The notes under the pieces were generated by a model that saw nothing but the letters and a program-made list of their open reading frames with translations, did no database searches and was not told the origin of the DNA. Below, in pieces: positions 1 through 8,082 of a stretch of DNA of 23,156 nt. Position 1 is the first letter of the stretch. The number at the start of each line of letters is the position of its first letter. Made by a program: the position numbers and the translations under genes. Origin of the DNA: Spirochaeta sp. UBA2779 (lineage in GTDB: Bacteria > Spirochaetota > Spirochaetia > DSM-2461); NCBI GenBank assembly GCA_002352375.1, contig DEIH01000111.1, forward strand, positions 1 to 23,156. The letters are read 5' to 3'.

Positions 1-969
1 AACCTGATATACCATTGCACCTTCGTCCGCTTTATAACCAAGGGAGTCAGCTGACTCTGCAACTATCTCGCCGAGGCTCACGCCCAGCCATCCGTAACGA
101 ACTTCACCATTATCAATAAGTTGTCTGATACTGGTAAAAGTGTTATTTACTGGAATTGCAAATCCCAGGCCGATGCTTCCGCTGTTTGGAGTTGTAATAA
201 AGGTGTTGATACCCACAAGCTCACCCCGGATATTTACCAGAGCTCCACCGGAGTTTCCCTGATTTATGGAAGTATCGGTTTGGATGAAATCGTTGATATT
301 ATCCCCGGGACCATCCTGACGTCCGAGGGCGCTGACTATCCCTGAGCTGACTGACTGGGCGTAACCGAAAGGACTGCCGAAAGCCAGAACCCAGTCTCCC
401 ACATAGAGTTTATCCGAGTTACCAAGACGAATAACCGGCAGATCCTTATCGGGTGAAGAAAATTGCAACAGAGCCAGATCTTTTCGTTCATCTTTACCTG
501 CCAGTTCCGCAGGCAGGGTACTACCACTATTCAGTCTGATATAGATTTCCTCGGAATTACCGACAACATGGGCATTTGTTATAACAAAATAGTCATTATC
601 CCTGCGTTCAACGATAATTCCGCTTCCCAAACCCTGGCTTTGAAAGTATTTCGGACTGCCATTTTCATCCTGGGGATTTTGAAAGAAATCATTCCAGGGC
701 TGGTCGATATCTCCAGCCTGGGTAACTTCACCTTCAGACTTGACTGTAACCTCTACTACAGAGGGAAGAACTTCTGCACTGACGGCCCTGAAGGCCTCCT
801 GAACCTTTTCGGCTTCGGTGAAAGGAGAACTTTGCGGCTGCTGGGCCAGAACCTGCTGAACCGGCATGAATGAAGGCCTCAGCCATGCCAGGGTAACAAA
901 AAGGGCATAACCGGCAAGAGCTCCTATCAGAAGACCGAAAAGAACAGATCTTCGAGATGAATTTTTCAT
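1..969 (-). CDS. htrA: HtrA/DegP-type periplasmic serine protease (3' end outside window)
   Basis: Trypsin-fold quality-control protease acting on misfolded envelope proteins. 323 codons are visible and the frame is open at the left edge, so the C-terminus is missing. Residues about 8-27 form one hydrophobic segment after a basic start (MKNSSRRS), a signal anchor or signal peptide. The catalytic triad is readable: His134 in TNAHVVG, Asp164 in RKDLALL and Ser240 in GNSGGA, with spacing close to that of E. coli DegP. The motif YGWLGVSLG near residue 301 starts the first PDZ domain, which is cut at the edge. The ATG (967-969) overlaps the map stop as TGATG and has a GGGGGAG ribosome site just upstream, so the gene is coupled to map. 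Whether it has one or two PDZ domains cannot be seen. Family call is very secure; degP, degQ or degS as the subtype is not. Confidence 0.96.
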   Translation of the reverse strand, partial: MKNSSRRSVLFGLLIGALAGYALFVTLAWLRPSFMPVQQVLAQQPQSSPFTEAEKVQEAFRAVSAEVLPSVVEVTVKSEGEVTQAGDIDQPWNDFFQNPQDENGSPKYFQSQGLGSGIIVERRDNDYFVITNAHVVGNSEEIYIRLNSGSTLPAELAGKDERKDLALLQFSSPDKDLPVIRLGNSDKLYVGDWVLAFGSPFGYAQSVSSGIVSALGRQDGPGDNINDFIQTDTSINQGNSGGALVNIRGELVGINTFITTPNSGSIGLGFAIPVNNTFTSIRQLIDNGEVRYGWLGVSLGEIVAESADSLGYKADEGAMVYQV

Positions 970-1724
970 CAACTCCCCCAGAAGGTCAAAACTTCCGGTG
1001 ATTTTCCGGTTATCAGAATGGTATGCTCAAAATGAGCACTCAAGAGACCGTCGGCTGTTATTACAGTCCATTCATCTTCCAGAACCTCAACATCTGCAGT
1101 TCCCGCATTAATCATGGGTTCAATGGCGATAACCATACCCGGTTTCAGTCTGGGGTTCAGTCCGCGTGACGGGTAGTAATTGGGTATTTGCGGATCTTCA
1201 TGCAGGGACAGGCCTACTCCATGGCCACAGTAGCTGTAAACAACACCATATCCATAGGGCTTTATCGATTCGGTAACTGCTTTTCCGATATCCTTAACCC
1301 GATTGCCGGGCCAGCAGACGTCTATGGCGGCTCTTAAGGATTTCTCTGTCGCATCAAGAAGGCGCTGTGTATCCGAGGCTATTTCACCGACGGCATAAGT
1401 TTTTGCTGAATCACTGAAATATCCATCCAGAATAACCCCTATGTCACAACCGATGATATCCCCTTCTTTCAGCGTATTTCCATCGGGAATTCCATGAATC
1501 ACCTGGTCGTTCACTGAAGTACAAACCGATGCAGGGAATCCACCGTACCCGAGAAAAGCAGGTATACCTCCGCCGGATTTAATGGTTTCCTCCACAACTC
1601 TGTCAATCTCGAGTGTGGTTATCCCCGGTTGTATGAGTGTGCCTATACGGGAAAAGACAGCTGAAAGAAGATTCGCTGAACGGCGAATGCCATCCTGCTG
1701 CATGGTATTTTTTATAGATATCAC
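969..1724 (-). CDS. map: Type I methionine aminopeptidase
   Basis: Cytosolic metalloprotease that removes the initiator methionine from nascent proteins. It has 251 residues, a normal length for the short bacterial type I enzyme without an N-terminal extension. All five metal ligands are present with E. coli-like spacing: Asp94 and Asp105 (GCDIGVILDGYFSDSA), His168 (GHGVG), Glu202 (IEPMINAG) and Glu233 (FEHTILIT). His77 (VIHGIPDG) matches the substrate-site histidine. The start is GTG at 1722-1724, overlapping the upstream TPR gene's TGA as GTGA, with GAGG about 9 bases before it. The stop overlaps the htrA ATG. It is therefore the middle member of a coupled trio. The starting sequence MISIKN agrees with family N-termini, so the GTG start is well supported. 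Confidence 0.97.
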   Translation of the reverse strand: MISIKNTMQQDGIRRSANLLSAVFSRIGTLIQPGITTLEIDRVVEETIKSGGGIPAFLGYGGFPASVCTSVNDQVIHGIPDGNTLKEGDIIGCDIGVILDGYFSDSAKTYAVGEIASDTQRLLDATEKSLRAAIDVCWPGNRVKDIGKAVTESIKPYGYGVVYSYCGHGVGLSLHEDPQIPNYYPSRGLNPRLKPGMVIAIEPMINAGTADVEVLEDEWTVITADGLLSAHFEHTILITGKSPEVLTFWGS

Positions 1725-3832
1725 GGTTTTACCTCGTTTAATAGTTCCCCGGCACCTGGGTGTTCAGGGATAATTGCCAATATTTCTCGGGCTTTTTCTT
1801 TCGCATCTTCCAGTCTGCCGGAATATTTGAAAAGAACAGCCTGCATATACAGTAATTCAACCCGGTCTTTATCACTCAGATCCAGTGCTGATATATTAAC
1901 GCCCGAAAGATCGTCCAGGGCATTTTTAATTAAAGATTCTGATTTTAATCTGAGGACAGCTGAAGCATTCGAACGGGCTTTTTTCCCTCTATTCCCTGAA
2001 GATTCCAGATTTTTGTAATATATCGATTTCAGAATATCTTCACGCTTATTTTCAAGATTCTCGATTCTATCGTTTAAAGGCGTATCCCTGAATTGGGGGA
2101 AACTTCTGTAGGATTTTATAATGTCCAGCAAAGCTGCATCCAAAACAGGAGTTTGTTCTTCAGGAATAATCCCGTCATATTCTGATTGATAATGACGTTT
2201 TAGTACTTGCCCTATTTCCTCAGATGCCATTACTGCAAAAAGTGCAGAGTCATGGAGGGCTCTCCAACTATGCTCTCCCAGAGCAAGTTCGCGGAAGTCA
2301 TCATACGGACTGATTCCATCACTGGAATCTGGAACAAGATTGAGTAACGCCAATCCTCGAGTGGCATCAGCTGCAAGACGCCAGGAGAGTATCCATTTCT
2401 CATCAGGGAACACTTTCAAATACCGGTCTACGGCGACATCAACAGAGGAAAAGTTCCTCCGGGAACTCATATAATTTAATAGAAACGTTGTGAGAATACG
2501 CCGGTCTGCCTCCTGAACCGTATCATCAGCTATAACCGCATTAAAGAGTTCCCACAACCTGGCCTCATACAACCTGGGAGTAACGGCCTCAGGATCGATG
2601 TCAATTTGGGTAATGCCCAATACCGGACTGCTCTGCAGGGAGTTTCTTATCAGCCTTCTGGCAAGAGCCGGCTCATCATCAGATTGATTACGGGCCCAAG
2701 CTGCCTTCACCTCGTTATTATACGGAAAAAGGATAAGAGCCCGGGTGAGTGTTTTCCGGGATTCTCTCTTATTACCTGAAGCAGCTTGCTGCACCGCCAG
2801 ATTTGTCCAGAGTCTCCAGCTATCAGCTGGTATATCTTCGGGAATCGGCTGTTGTTCTTCTTTCTGCACTCCTTCCGTACTGTCTGTTATCTTCATTTCG
2901 AGGGGATTTGAGAGTATAATCTGAATGGCTTTTCCCCATTTCTTACCAGCTTCGTTTAAATCCGTAGCCCTGCCCTGAAGTAAATACCTGTCCCAATAAA
3001 GATCTCCGGAGAATTGAAGAGACTCCCAGGTTGTGGTTCTTCTTCTGTCACTATCCACAATTCCCTTCTCCAGCCAATCTATAGCGATATCTTCATCACC
3101 ATTATCAAATGCAACAATGGCCAGGGCTGTATAAACTGAGTTACGACTGATGGTGGATTCATCAGACCATAAACGCTCATCATTCAAAAGGGTTTCACTT
3201 AGGCTGTAAGCTTTTTTCGGATTTCCATTCAACATATAAAGGAGTGCTGCATCAAACGTGAGTTCAGCAGACTGTGTAAGAGTTGCTGCTTGAGAAAGGA
3301 ATTCAGGATCCGATTTACTCTCCAGTTGACCTATAAAAGATTGAACATCTTCATCCGAGCCGCCTACAGCGGCTCGAAGATTAACTTCTGCTGTAAGGAA
3401 TCTCCAGTTATCACCTGCAAGTTCCACATATTTTTTAGCTTTTTCCACATCTCCGGATTTGAGCAACCCCCATATCCAATATGCAGAAAATTGTCCGCCA
3501 CCGGGAATTGCGCTTGCACTGCGGCCGGCGAGAACTGTAAATAATTTATAGTCATCTTCCGTTGGATTTCCCGGAATTGCTTCCAATGCGGTTTTGAGAA
3601 TACTTTGCCAATGATTGGAAGATACCGCATGCCTGGAAGCTTTGAGGAGCTGAGTTCTTATCTGTGATTTATTACCATCAGCAAGTGCCATCCTGGCGGA
3701 GAATAACGCATCATCAAATTTCTGCTTTTCAGGAACACGAAGTAATATCAACGTAATACTGACAGTGAGGGCTACCAGTATAAGAACAGCGGCCAGTATA
3801 GAAAGTAACCGGCCGCCTTTACCGTTTATCAT
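1721..3832 (-). CDS. Membrane-anchored TPR/solenoid protein, function unknown
   Basis: 703-residue protein with one N-terminal transmembrane segment (about residues 8-31, after MINGKGGR) and a long, mainly helical remainder, likely periplasmic. TPR-like helix pairs can be read at about residues 135-160, 215-270 and 345-380 (WRLWTNLAVQQAASGNKRES). The clearest is at the extreme C-terminus, about 661-700 (MQAVLFKYSGRLEDAKEKA, then AIIPEHPGAGELL). No catalytic motif was found. A charged stretch around 600-645, rich in Lys, Glu and Arg, may be coiled coil. It begins 5 bases after the nusB stop with no strong ribosome site, and its TGA overlaps the map GTG, so expression is probably coupled on both sides. 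The context (nusB, map, htrA) does not give a function. It may be a scaffold for envelope complexes, but that is only inference from the repeat type. Confidence 0.85.
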   Translation of the reverse strand: MINGKGGRLLSILAAVLILVALTVSITLILLRVPEKQKFDDALFSARMALADGNKSQIRTQLLKASRHAVSSNHWQSILKTALEAIPGNPTEDDYKLFTVLAGRSASAIPGGGQFSAYWIWGLLKSGDVEKAKKYVELAGDNWRFLTAEVNLRAAVGGSDEDVQSFIGQLESKSDPEFLSQAATLTQSAELTFDAALLYMLNGNPKKAYSLSETLLNDERLWSDESTISRNSVYTALAIVAFDNGDEDIAIDWLEKGIVDSDRRRTTTWESLQFSGDLYWDRYLLQGRATDLNEAGKKWGKAIQIILSNPLEMKITDSTEGVQKEEQQPIPEDIPADSWRLWTNLAVQQAASGNKRESRKTLTRALILFPYNNEVKAAWARNQSDDEPALARRLIRNSLQSSPVLGITQIDIDPEAVTPRLYEARLWELFNAVIADDTVQEADRRILTTFLLNYMSSRRNFSSVDVAVDRYLKVFPDEKWILSWRLAADATRGLALLNLVPDSSDGISPYDDFRELALGEHSWRALHDSALFAVMASEEIGQVLKRHYQSEYDGIIPEEQTPVLDAALLDIIKSYRSFPQFRDTPLNDRIENLENKREDILKSIYYKNLESSGNRGKKARSNASAVLRLKSESLIKNALDDLSGVNISALDLSDKDRVELLYMQAVLFKYSGRLEDAKEKAREILAIIPEHPGAGELLNEVKP

Positions 3833-3837
3833 ACATA

Positions 3838-4245
3838 TTAGGATAGAGTTGCTTTACGGATACCGTCAAGAACACCGTTCACGAATCGGAAAGATTCGGG
3901 TGACCCGTATTTTTTTGCAATTTCCACTGCTTCATCGATAGTTACCGAAGAAGGAATATCTTTTTGGAATACCAGAGCATACGCACTGGTTCTCAGTATT
4001 GCCAGATCGACACGGGAAAGCCGTTCAAAACTCCAGTTTTTCAAATGCTGTCGAATGTACTTATCAACACTCTCAAGATTCTCAACAGTTCCGCCGACTA
4101 ACAATGACGCAAAAACTATTGTTTTCGTGTCGGGTTTCCCTTCTATCCATTCAAACTTAAGTAATTCATCCAAATCAGTGCGGGATTCCTCCCATGCATA
4201 TAATGCCTGAAAAGCAGCGATACGTGCTTGCCTGCGGGTACCCAT
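3838..4245 (-). CDS. nusB: Transcription antitermination / rRNA processing factor NusB
   Basis: 135-residue all-helical RNA-binding protein that, with NusE (S10), binds boxA in rRNA leaders and supports antitermination and rRNA maturation. The length is typical. Family motifs are present: the N-terminal arginine-rich helix GTRRQARIAAFQALYAWE, the central NWSFERLSRVDLAILR, and the C-terminal IDEAVEIAKKYG followed by SFRFVNGVLDGI. The ATG is 5 bases after the stop of the upstream SurA-like gene, and the stop is 5 bases before the TPR gene. The only ribosome-site candidate is a weak GGGGA about 12 bases upstream, which suggests translational coupling. Its presence inside an envelope-protein cluster is unrelated to its known job. 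Confidence 0.95.
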   Translation of the reverse strand: MGTRRQARIAAFQALYAWEESRTDLDELLKFEWIEGKPDTKTIVFASLLVGGTVENLESVDKYIRQHLKNWSFERLSRVDLAILRTSAYALVFQKDIPSSVTIDEAVEIAKKYGSPESFRFVNGVLDGIRKATLS

Positions 4246-4250
4246 TGTTA

Positions 4251-5288
4251 TTAACGATATTCCCCGAAGTAGTTTATAGTTGCCCTGTCCCGTAAACCGG
4301 AAATAGTTTTCTGAGTTACCTCATCAAAAGTTTTTTGGTATTTTGCAGCATAAAGAATCTGCTCAAGATAGGAGCGAACCTCAGGATCATCTTTGGGAAG
4401 AAGTTGTGCCGCCTTCTTTTCCGTTATCTGCAGGATGTGATAACCGACATTTGATTTCATAACATCACTGATATCACCGACATTCATTGTAAATAATTTT
4501 GTCATAAAATCATTACCGTAAAGCTGCTCTGCAACTGTATCACCTTTCATAACCGGGCCAATCAAGCCTCCGCGTCCCTTGGATACATTATCTTCAGACT
4601 CGGAAGCTACTAGCTCAGCAAAAGTAACAGAAGTATTCAAAAGACGCCGATGGACTTCCTGAGCTGTTTCATACTTTGCTCTGGCATCCGCCGGTGATAA
4701 ATCCTTTACATTGAAAAAAATATGATTAAACCATACTGAATCAGAAACAACAAACTCTGAAACACGGCGCTGGTATTCGGTATTAAGTTCATCCGCACTG
4801 GCAGGACCGATAGCCTGAAAGGAAGCCGGATCGCTGGAAGTAATAAACTTTTCCGCTAACAGCTGATTCCTGATGGTGCTTTCATACTCCTCAATACTGA
4901 GACCCTGCTGTTCAACAACCTGCTTGTATTGCTGTTTATCAGTCAGTTGGGCACCTGGAGGGATTGCACCCATAGACTGGAGCTGCTGAGAGAGAAGCCG
5001 CATACCGGCCTGTTCCACCTCTTCATTGCTTATCTGAATATTTTTATCCGCTTCAGCAGCCTGAATAACCAGTACCTGATCGATCATCTGGTTGAGAACA
5101 GCTTTTTTATCTTCGTTACTTAAGCTTCTGCCCTGCTGCTGTTCTATAGCCTGTATTGTTTTTTCCAGTTGCTGACCTGAAACAGGTTCTGTCTTTTCAA
5201 GTCTGACTGTTGCCACAGCCATATCCTGTGCCGCCAGTGTGAATGCAGCAGAAAAGACGAGAACGATGCTTATTAAAATCTTCCTCAT
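4251..5288 (-). CDS. SurA/PpiC-like periplasmic peptidyl-prolyl isomerase/chaperone
   Basis: Parvulin-type foldase, probably a chaperone for outer-membrane or periplasmic proteins. The 345-residue product has a signal peptide (MRKILISIVLVFSAAFTLAA, then QDM), a SurA N-like helical region (about 30-150, rich in Gln and Glu) and one parvulin domain (about 185-292). The two conserved parvulin histidines are seen at His189 (WFNHIFF) and His284 (GYHILQI), with GRGGLIGPV and MNVGDISD between them. E. coli SurA has two parvulin domains, so this is closer to PrsA/PpiC-like single-domain proteins. I chose the ATG at 5286-5288 over one 12 bases upstream because GAGG lies 6 bases before it and the signal peptide then starts with MRK. 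nusB follows after 5 bases. Confidence 0.9.
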   Translation of the reverse strand: MRKILISIVLVFSAAFTLAAQDMAVATVRLEKTEPVSGQQLEKTIQAIEQQQGRSLSNEDKKAVLNQMIDQVLVIQAAEADKNIQISNEEVEQAGMRLLSQQLQSMGAIPPGAQLTDKQQYKQVVEQQGLSIEEYESTIRNQLLAEKFITSSDPASFQAIGPASADELNTEYQRRVSEFVVSDSVWFNHIFFNVKDLSPADARAKYETAQEVHRRLLNTSVTFAELVASESEDNVSKGRGGLIGPVMKGDTVAEQLYGNDFMTKLFTMNVGDISDVMKSNVGYHILQITEKKAAQLLPKDDPEVRSYLEQILYAAKYQKTFDEVTQKTISGLRDRATINYFGEYR

Positions 5289-5294
5289 AATGAA

Positions 5295-5298
5295 CCTC
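5295..5298 (-). promoter_or_regulatory. Ribosome binding site deciding the SurA-like gene start
   Basis: GAGG on the minus strand, 6 bases before the ATG at 5286-5288. An in-frame ATG at 5298-5300 overlaps this site and has no comparable one of its own, so the downstream ATG is preferred. Confidence 0.7.
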
Positions 5299-5319
5299 AT
5301 GTCTGGAATAAATGTATTG

Positions 5320-5745
5320 TCAAACGGATATTTTATCTATATGCAGCTTTGAACCGACGGCTTCGGCTTCGGCGGCATTCGCAAGAATATCGGACTTCTT
5401 CAAGTACATACCTTCGGATTCCATCATCTTCATTAAAGAGGACAGTACCCTACCCTTACGTAATCCATTGTTGAGAATAAAAGCATAACAGCGTTTACCG
5501 CTGATATGGCCGGCAGATTTCAAAAACGCACCCAGAGAATCAGGGATGGATTTTGAAAAAGGAGCCGGAGAAACCGTACCCACAGCGATGTATGCAAAGG
5601 AGGTTAATGATTTACCATTCTCAGTACGGGCATCCACCACAGTAACATCATGTCCCTGTCGCTCGATGCCTTTTGCAAGAGATTTAACAATATCGTTTAA
5701 CTTCTTCGAATTATTTACATCGTAATGGACGACGGCAACTCTCAG
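5320..5745 (-). CDS. Small flavodoxin-fold-like protein with apparent CTG start
   Basis: If begun at CTG (5743-5745) the product is 141 residues and reads as an alternating beta/alpha protein: strand RVAVVHYD, a helix, strand HDVTVVDA, then FAYIAVGTVSPAPFSKS, then KRCYAFILNNG. That is the pattern of flavodoxins. The FMN phosphate loop (T/SxTGNT) is not evident; the position holds DVNNSKKL, so flavin binding is doubtful. A TAG in the same frame (5755-5757) blocks any longer reading, and no ATG, GTG or TTG lies in frame until a GTG pair at 5638-5643, which would remove the first strand and helix. AGGAG lies exactly 6 bases before CTG. It is 16 bases downstream of secG and about 30 bases upstream of the SurA-like gene. 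Real gene: likely. Function: unknown. Confidence 0.75.
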   Translation of the reverse strand: MRVAVVHYDVNNSKKLNDIVKSLAKGIERQGHDVTVVDARTENGKSLTSFAYIAVGTVSPAPFSKSIPDSLGAFLKSAGHISGKRCYAFILNNGLRKGRVLSSLMKMMESEGMYLKKSDILANAAEAEAVGSKLHIDKISV

Positions 5746-5751
5746 TGTGTG

Positions 5752-5756
5752 CTCCT
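5752..5756 (-). promoter_or_regulatory. Ribosome binding site for the CTG-started gene
   Basis: AGGAG on the minus strand, with a 6-base spacer (CACACA) before CTG at 5743-5745. The near-ideal match and spacing are the main evidence for the non-canonical start. Confidence 0.7.
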
Positions 5757-5761
5757 ATAGC

Positions 5762-6097
5762 CTACTGACTGTCAGCAGGTGTCTGCGGTTCTTCAAGAAA
5801 CCAGTCATACCCGGTTCCCGAATCCGCTCGTGATTCACTGATTACATTATCAGATTCACCTGATTTATAGGCCATGGCAACGGCTAAAGCTGTAATCATG
5901 AAAAGAACTCCCAGAATGGTAGTGGCTTTAGCCAGTACACTTCCGCCGGTTGCGCCAAAGGTAGAACCGCCACCGCCGCCGCCGCCGAATAAGCCGCCGA
6001 ATCCTTCACCCTGTTCGTCCTGCAGCATAACAAGAATAACTATCAATACTGCAGTAATGGCGAAAATAACAAGAAGAAACGTTCCAATAATACTCAA
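5762..6097 (-). CDS. secG: Preprotein translocase subunit SecG
   Basis: Small accessory subunit of the SecYEG channel in the inner membrane. With a TTG start at 6095-6097 it has 111 residues: a first membrane helix (about 5-27, SIIGTFLLVIFAITAVLIVI), the family motif VMLQDEQGEGFGGLFG, a seven-glycine run, then GATGGSVLAKATTILGVLF and a second helix ending near VAMAYKSG. A hydrophilic acidic tail follows. The frame is open to a GTG at 6170-6172, but that extension overlaps the tpiA end and adds a charged N-terminus atypical of SecG; GGAG lies 6 bases before the TTG. The gene follows tpiA by 19 bases. The glycine run is coded by a near-perfect GGC/GGT repeat. Confidence 0.94.
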   Translation of the reverse strand: MSIIGTFLLVIFAITAVLIVILVMLQDEQGEGFGGLFGGGGGGGSTFGATGGSVLAKATTILGVLFMITALAVAMAYKSGESDNVISESRADSGTGYDWFLEEPQTPADSQ

Positions 6098-6103
6098 AGT
6101 TGT

Positions 6104-6107
6104 CTCC
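6104..6107 (-). promoter_or_regulatory. Ribosome binding site deciding the secG TTG start
   Basis: GGAG on the minus strand, 6 bases before TTG (6095-6097), in the short tpiA-secG gap. It supports the 111-residue SecG over the longer reading. Confidence 0.75.
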
Positions 6108-6116
6108 AGTTCGGAA

Positions 6117-6872
6117 TCAAACGTCGAATGCGACGATGCCCGCGAAAGAATCAGCGTCAAGTGACGCTCCACCTACCAATGCCCCATCAATATCTTCCTG
6201 AGCCATCAATTCGGCAGCATTGCCGGGTTTGACAGATCCACCATATTGAATAATCACAGAATTGGCGATCGACGGAGAGTATAACTCGGCAATCTTACCG
6301 CGACAAGCCTTATGAACAGTCTGTGCGTCCAAAGGTGTTGCAGTTTTACCTGTTCCGATGGCCCAGACAGGCTCATAGGCGATGACAATGTGTTTCATAC
6401 CATCTGCACTGACACCGGAGAGGCCACCTTCTATCTGGCGGAAACATACTTCATCAACCTTTCCATCTTCCCTTTCTTCAAGGGTTTCACCAACACAAAG
6501 TACAACTTCCAGACCATGAGAAAGAGCCAACTTTACCTTGGCATTGATAAGCTCATCAGATTCACCATAGACATGGCGGCGTTCACTATGGCCGAGGATA
6601 ACTGATTCAACACCCAGCTCTTTCAGCATCAATACTGAGGTTTCCCCTGTATGAGCACCCTCTTCGACTGAGGCCATGTTCTGAGCTGCCAGAGTGACAT
6701 CTGACCCTTTAAGAACTTCAACTACCGCCGGTATGCAGACAAAGGATGGGGCAATCATTTTTCGTATACCTGCTCCAGCCTTGATTTTCCGTACCCCTTC
6801 GGCCAGTGCGACTGCTTCCTTCGGGGTTTTGTTCATTTTCCAGTTTCCTGCGATCAGATAATTTCGTGACAT
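6117..6872 (-). CDS. tpiA: Triosephosphate isomerase
   Basis: Glycolytic enzyme interconverting dihydroxyacetone phosphate and glyceraldehyde 3-phosphate in the cytosol. The 251-residue length is normal. Active-site residues sit at classic positions: Lys12 (NWKMNK), His95 (GHSERR) and Glu167 (AYEPVWAIGTGK), with the phosphate loop YGGSVKPGNA near the C-terminus. The ATG is preceded by AAAGGAG with a 6-base spacer that lies in the last codons of pgk and the 3-base gap after it. Third gene of gap-pgk-tpiA, followed by secG. Confidence 0.98.
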   Translation of the reverse strand: MSRNYLIAGNWKMNKTPKEAVALAEGVRKIKAGAGIRKMIAPSFVCIPAVVEVLKGSDVTLAAQNMASVEEGAHTGETSVLMLKELGVESVILGHSERRHVYGESDELINAKVKLALSHGLEVVLCVGETLEEREDGKVDEVCFRQIEGGLSGVSADGMKHIVIAYEPVWAIGTGKTATPLDAQTVHKACRGKIAELYSPSIANSVIIQYGGSVKPGNAAELMAQEDIDGALVGGASLDADSFAGIVAFDV

Positions 6873-6875
6873 AAA

Positions 6876-8054
6876 CTACTCCTTTAATGCCATTACACCG
6901 GGGAGCGCTTTCCCCTCAAGATATTCAAGAGATGCTCCGCCTCCGGTTGATACATGGTCAATCCTGTCGGCAAGATTGAACTTATTTACTGCAGCAACCG
7001 AATCACCTCCGCCGACTACCGTGGTACCTTTACAATCGGCTACCATATTTGCGATATCAAGTGTACCCTTTGCAAATGCATCAAACTCAAAAACTCCCAT
7101 GGGACCGTTCCAGACAACAGTTTTTGCATCGGCAAGAAGAACTGCGATTGCTGCAATAGTTTTCGGACCAATATCCATCGCCAACTTGCCATCCGGAATA
7201 TCAACAGCATCAATATTCTCAGCTACTGCTGATTCACTGAATTCAGCAGCAACAACATGATCCAGAGGAAGTAGAACCTTAACTCCCTGTTTCTCAGCTT
7301 TTACAAGAAAATCTTTCGCCGTTTGGGCAAACTCATCTTCAACAAGAGATTTTCCCACGGTGAAGCCCTGCTCCTTAAGGAAGGTGTAGGCCATTCCCCC
7401 GCCGATAACAAAAGCATCAGCCTTATCCAGAAGTGAGTCCAGTACACCAATTTTTGAAGAAACTTTGGCACCGCCGATAATAGCGACAAAAGGCTTCTCG
7501 GGATTCTCTAGCACCTTATCAAAGAAAGCACATTCTTTTTCCATCAGAAGACCGGCAAATGAAGGGAGAGATTTAGTAATCCCTTCAGTGGAGGCATGAG
7601 CCCGATGAGCAGCCCCGAAGGCATCATTAACATAAAGATTGCCGAGTTTAGCCAGTTTTGCACTGAAATCGGCATCGTTATCCGTTTCTTCCTTGTAGTA
7701 ACGGGTATTTTCCAGAAGCAGAATCTCACCCGGGTTCAAAGAATCGGCCAATTTTTCTACTTCTGGGCCGATTACATCCGGAGCCATTATTACTCTAGCT
7801 CCGGTTAATTCTGCCAAATGATCCTTTAAGAGAGAGAGACTGAGCTCAGGTTTTTTTTCACCCTTGGGCCGACCGAGATGACTCATAACAACAAGAGAAG
7901 CCCCTCTGTCGAGCAGACTTTTCAATGTGGGCAGAGCCCTTCTCATCCGTGTGTCATCGGTAATTTTCCCATCTTTTAAAGGGACATTAAAGTCCACTCT
8001 GACAAGAACTCGCTTTCCCTCAGGATTGATATCGTTGATTGTCCTAACTGCCAC
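6876..8054 (-). CDS. pgk: Phosphoglycerate kinase
   Basis: Cytosolic kinase making ATP from 1,3-bisphosphoglycerate. 392 residues, standard for the bacterial monomeric enzyme. Substrate-binding motifs are intact: RVDFNVP (19-25), SHLGRPKG (58-65), NTRYYKEE, and NDAFGAAHRAHAST. The nucleotide side has GGAKVSSKI, VWNGPMGVFE, GGGDS (348-352) and STGGGAS (369-375). The start is GTG (8052-8054) with GAGGAG about 7 bases upstream. It lies 28 bases after gap and 3 bases before tpiA. Confidence 0.98.
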   Translation of the reverse strand: MAVRTINDINPEGKRVLVRVDFNVPLKDGKITDDTRMRRALPTLKSLLDRGASLVVMSHLGRPKGEKKPELSLSLLKDHLAELTGARVIMAPDVIGPEVEKLADSLNPGEILLLENTRYYKEETDNDADFSAKLAKLGNLYVNDAFGAAHRAHASTEGITKSLPSFAGLLMEKECAFFDKVLENPEKPFVAIIGGAKVSSKIGVLDSLLDKADAFVIGGGMAYTFLKEQGFTVGKSLVEDEFAQTAKDFLVKAEKQGVKVLLPLDHVVAAEFSESAVAENIDAVDIPDGKLAMDIGPKTIAAIAVLLADAKTVVWNGPMGVFEFDAFAKGTLDIANMVADCKGTTVVGGGDSVAAVNKFNLADRIDHVSTGGGASLEYLEGKALPGVMALKE

Positions 8055-8082
8055 AGTTCACTCCTCTTATCTCACTTGGGAA

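Noticed and set aside
121..873. Plus-strand open frames opposite the protease gene
   Set aside because: The minus strand codes a complete HtrA triad here; the plus frames have no recognisable domain or ribosome site.
5289..5300. Four extra codons on the SurA-like gene
   Set aside because: The upstream ATG overlaps the GAGG ribosome site of the downstream ATG, which gives a normal signal peptide.
6098..6172. Longer secG reading from a GTG at 6170-6172
   Set aside because: It overlaps the tpiA end by 56 bases and adds a charged N-terminus; the TTG with GGAG at 6 bases fits SecG topology.
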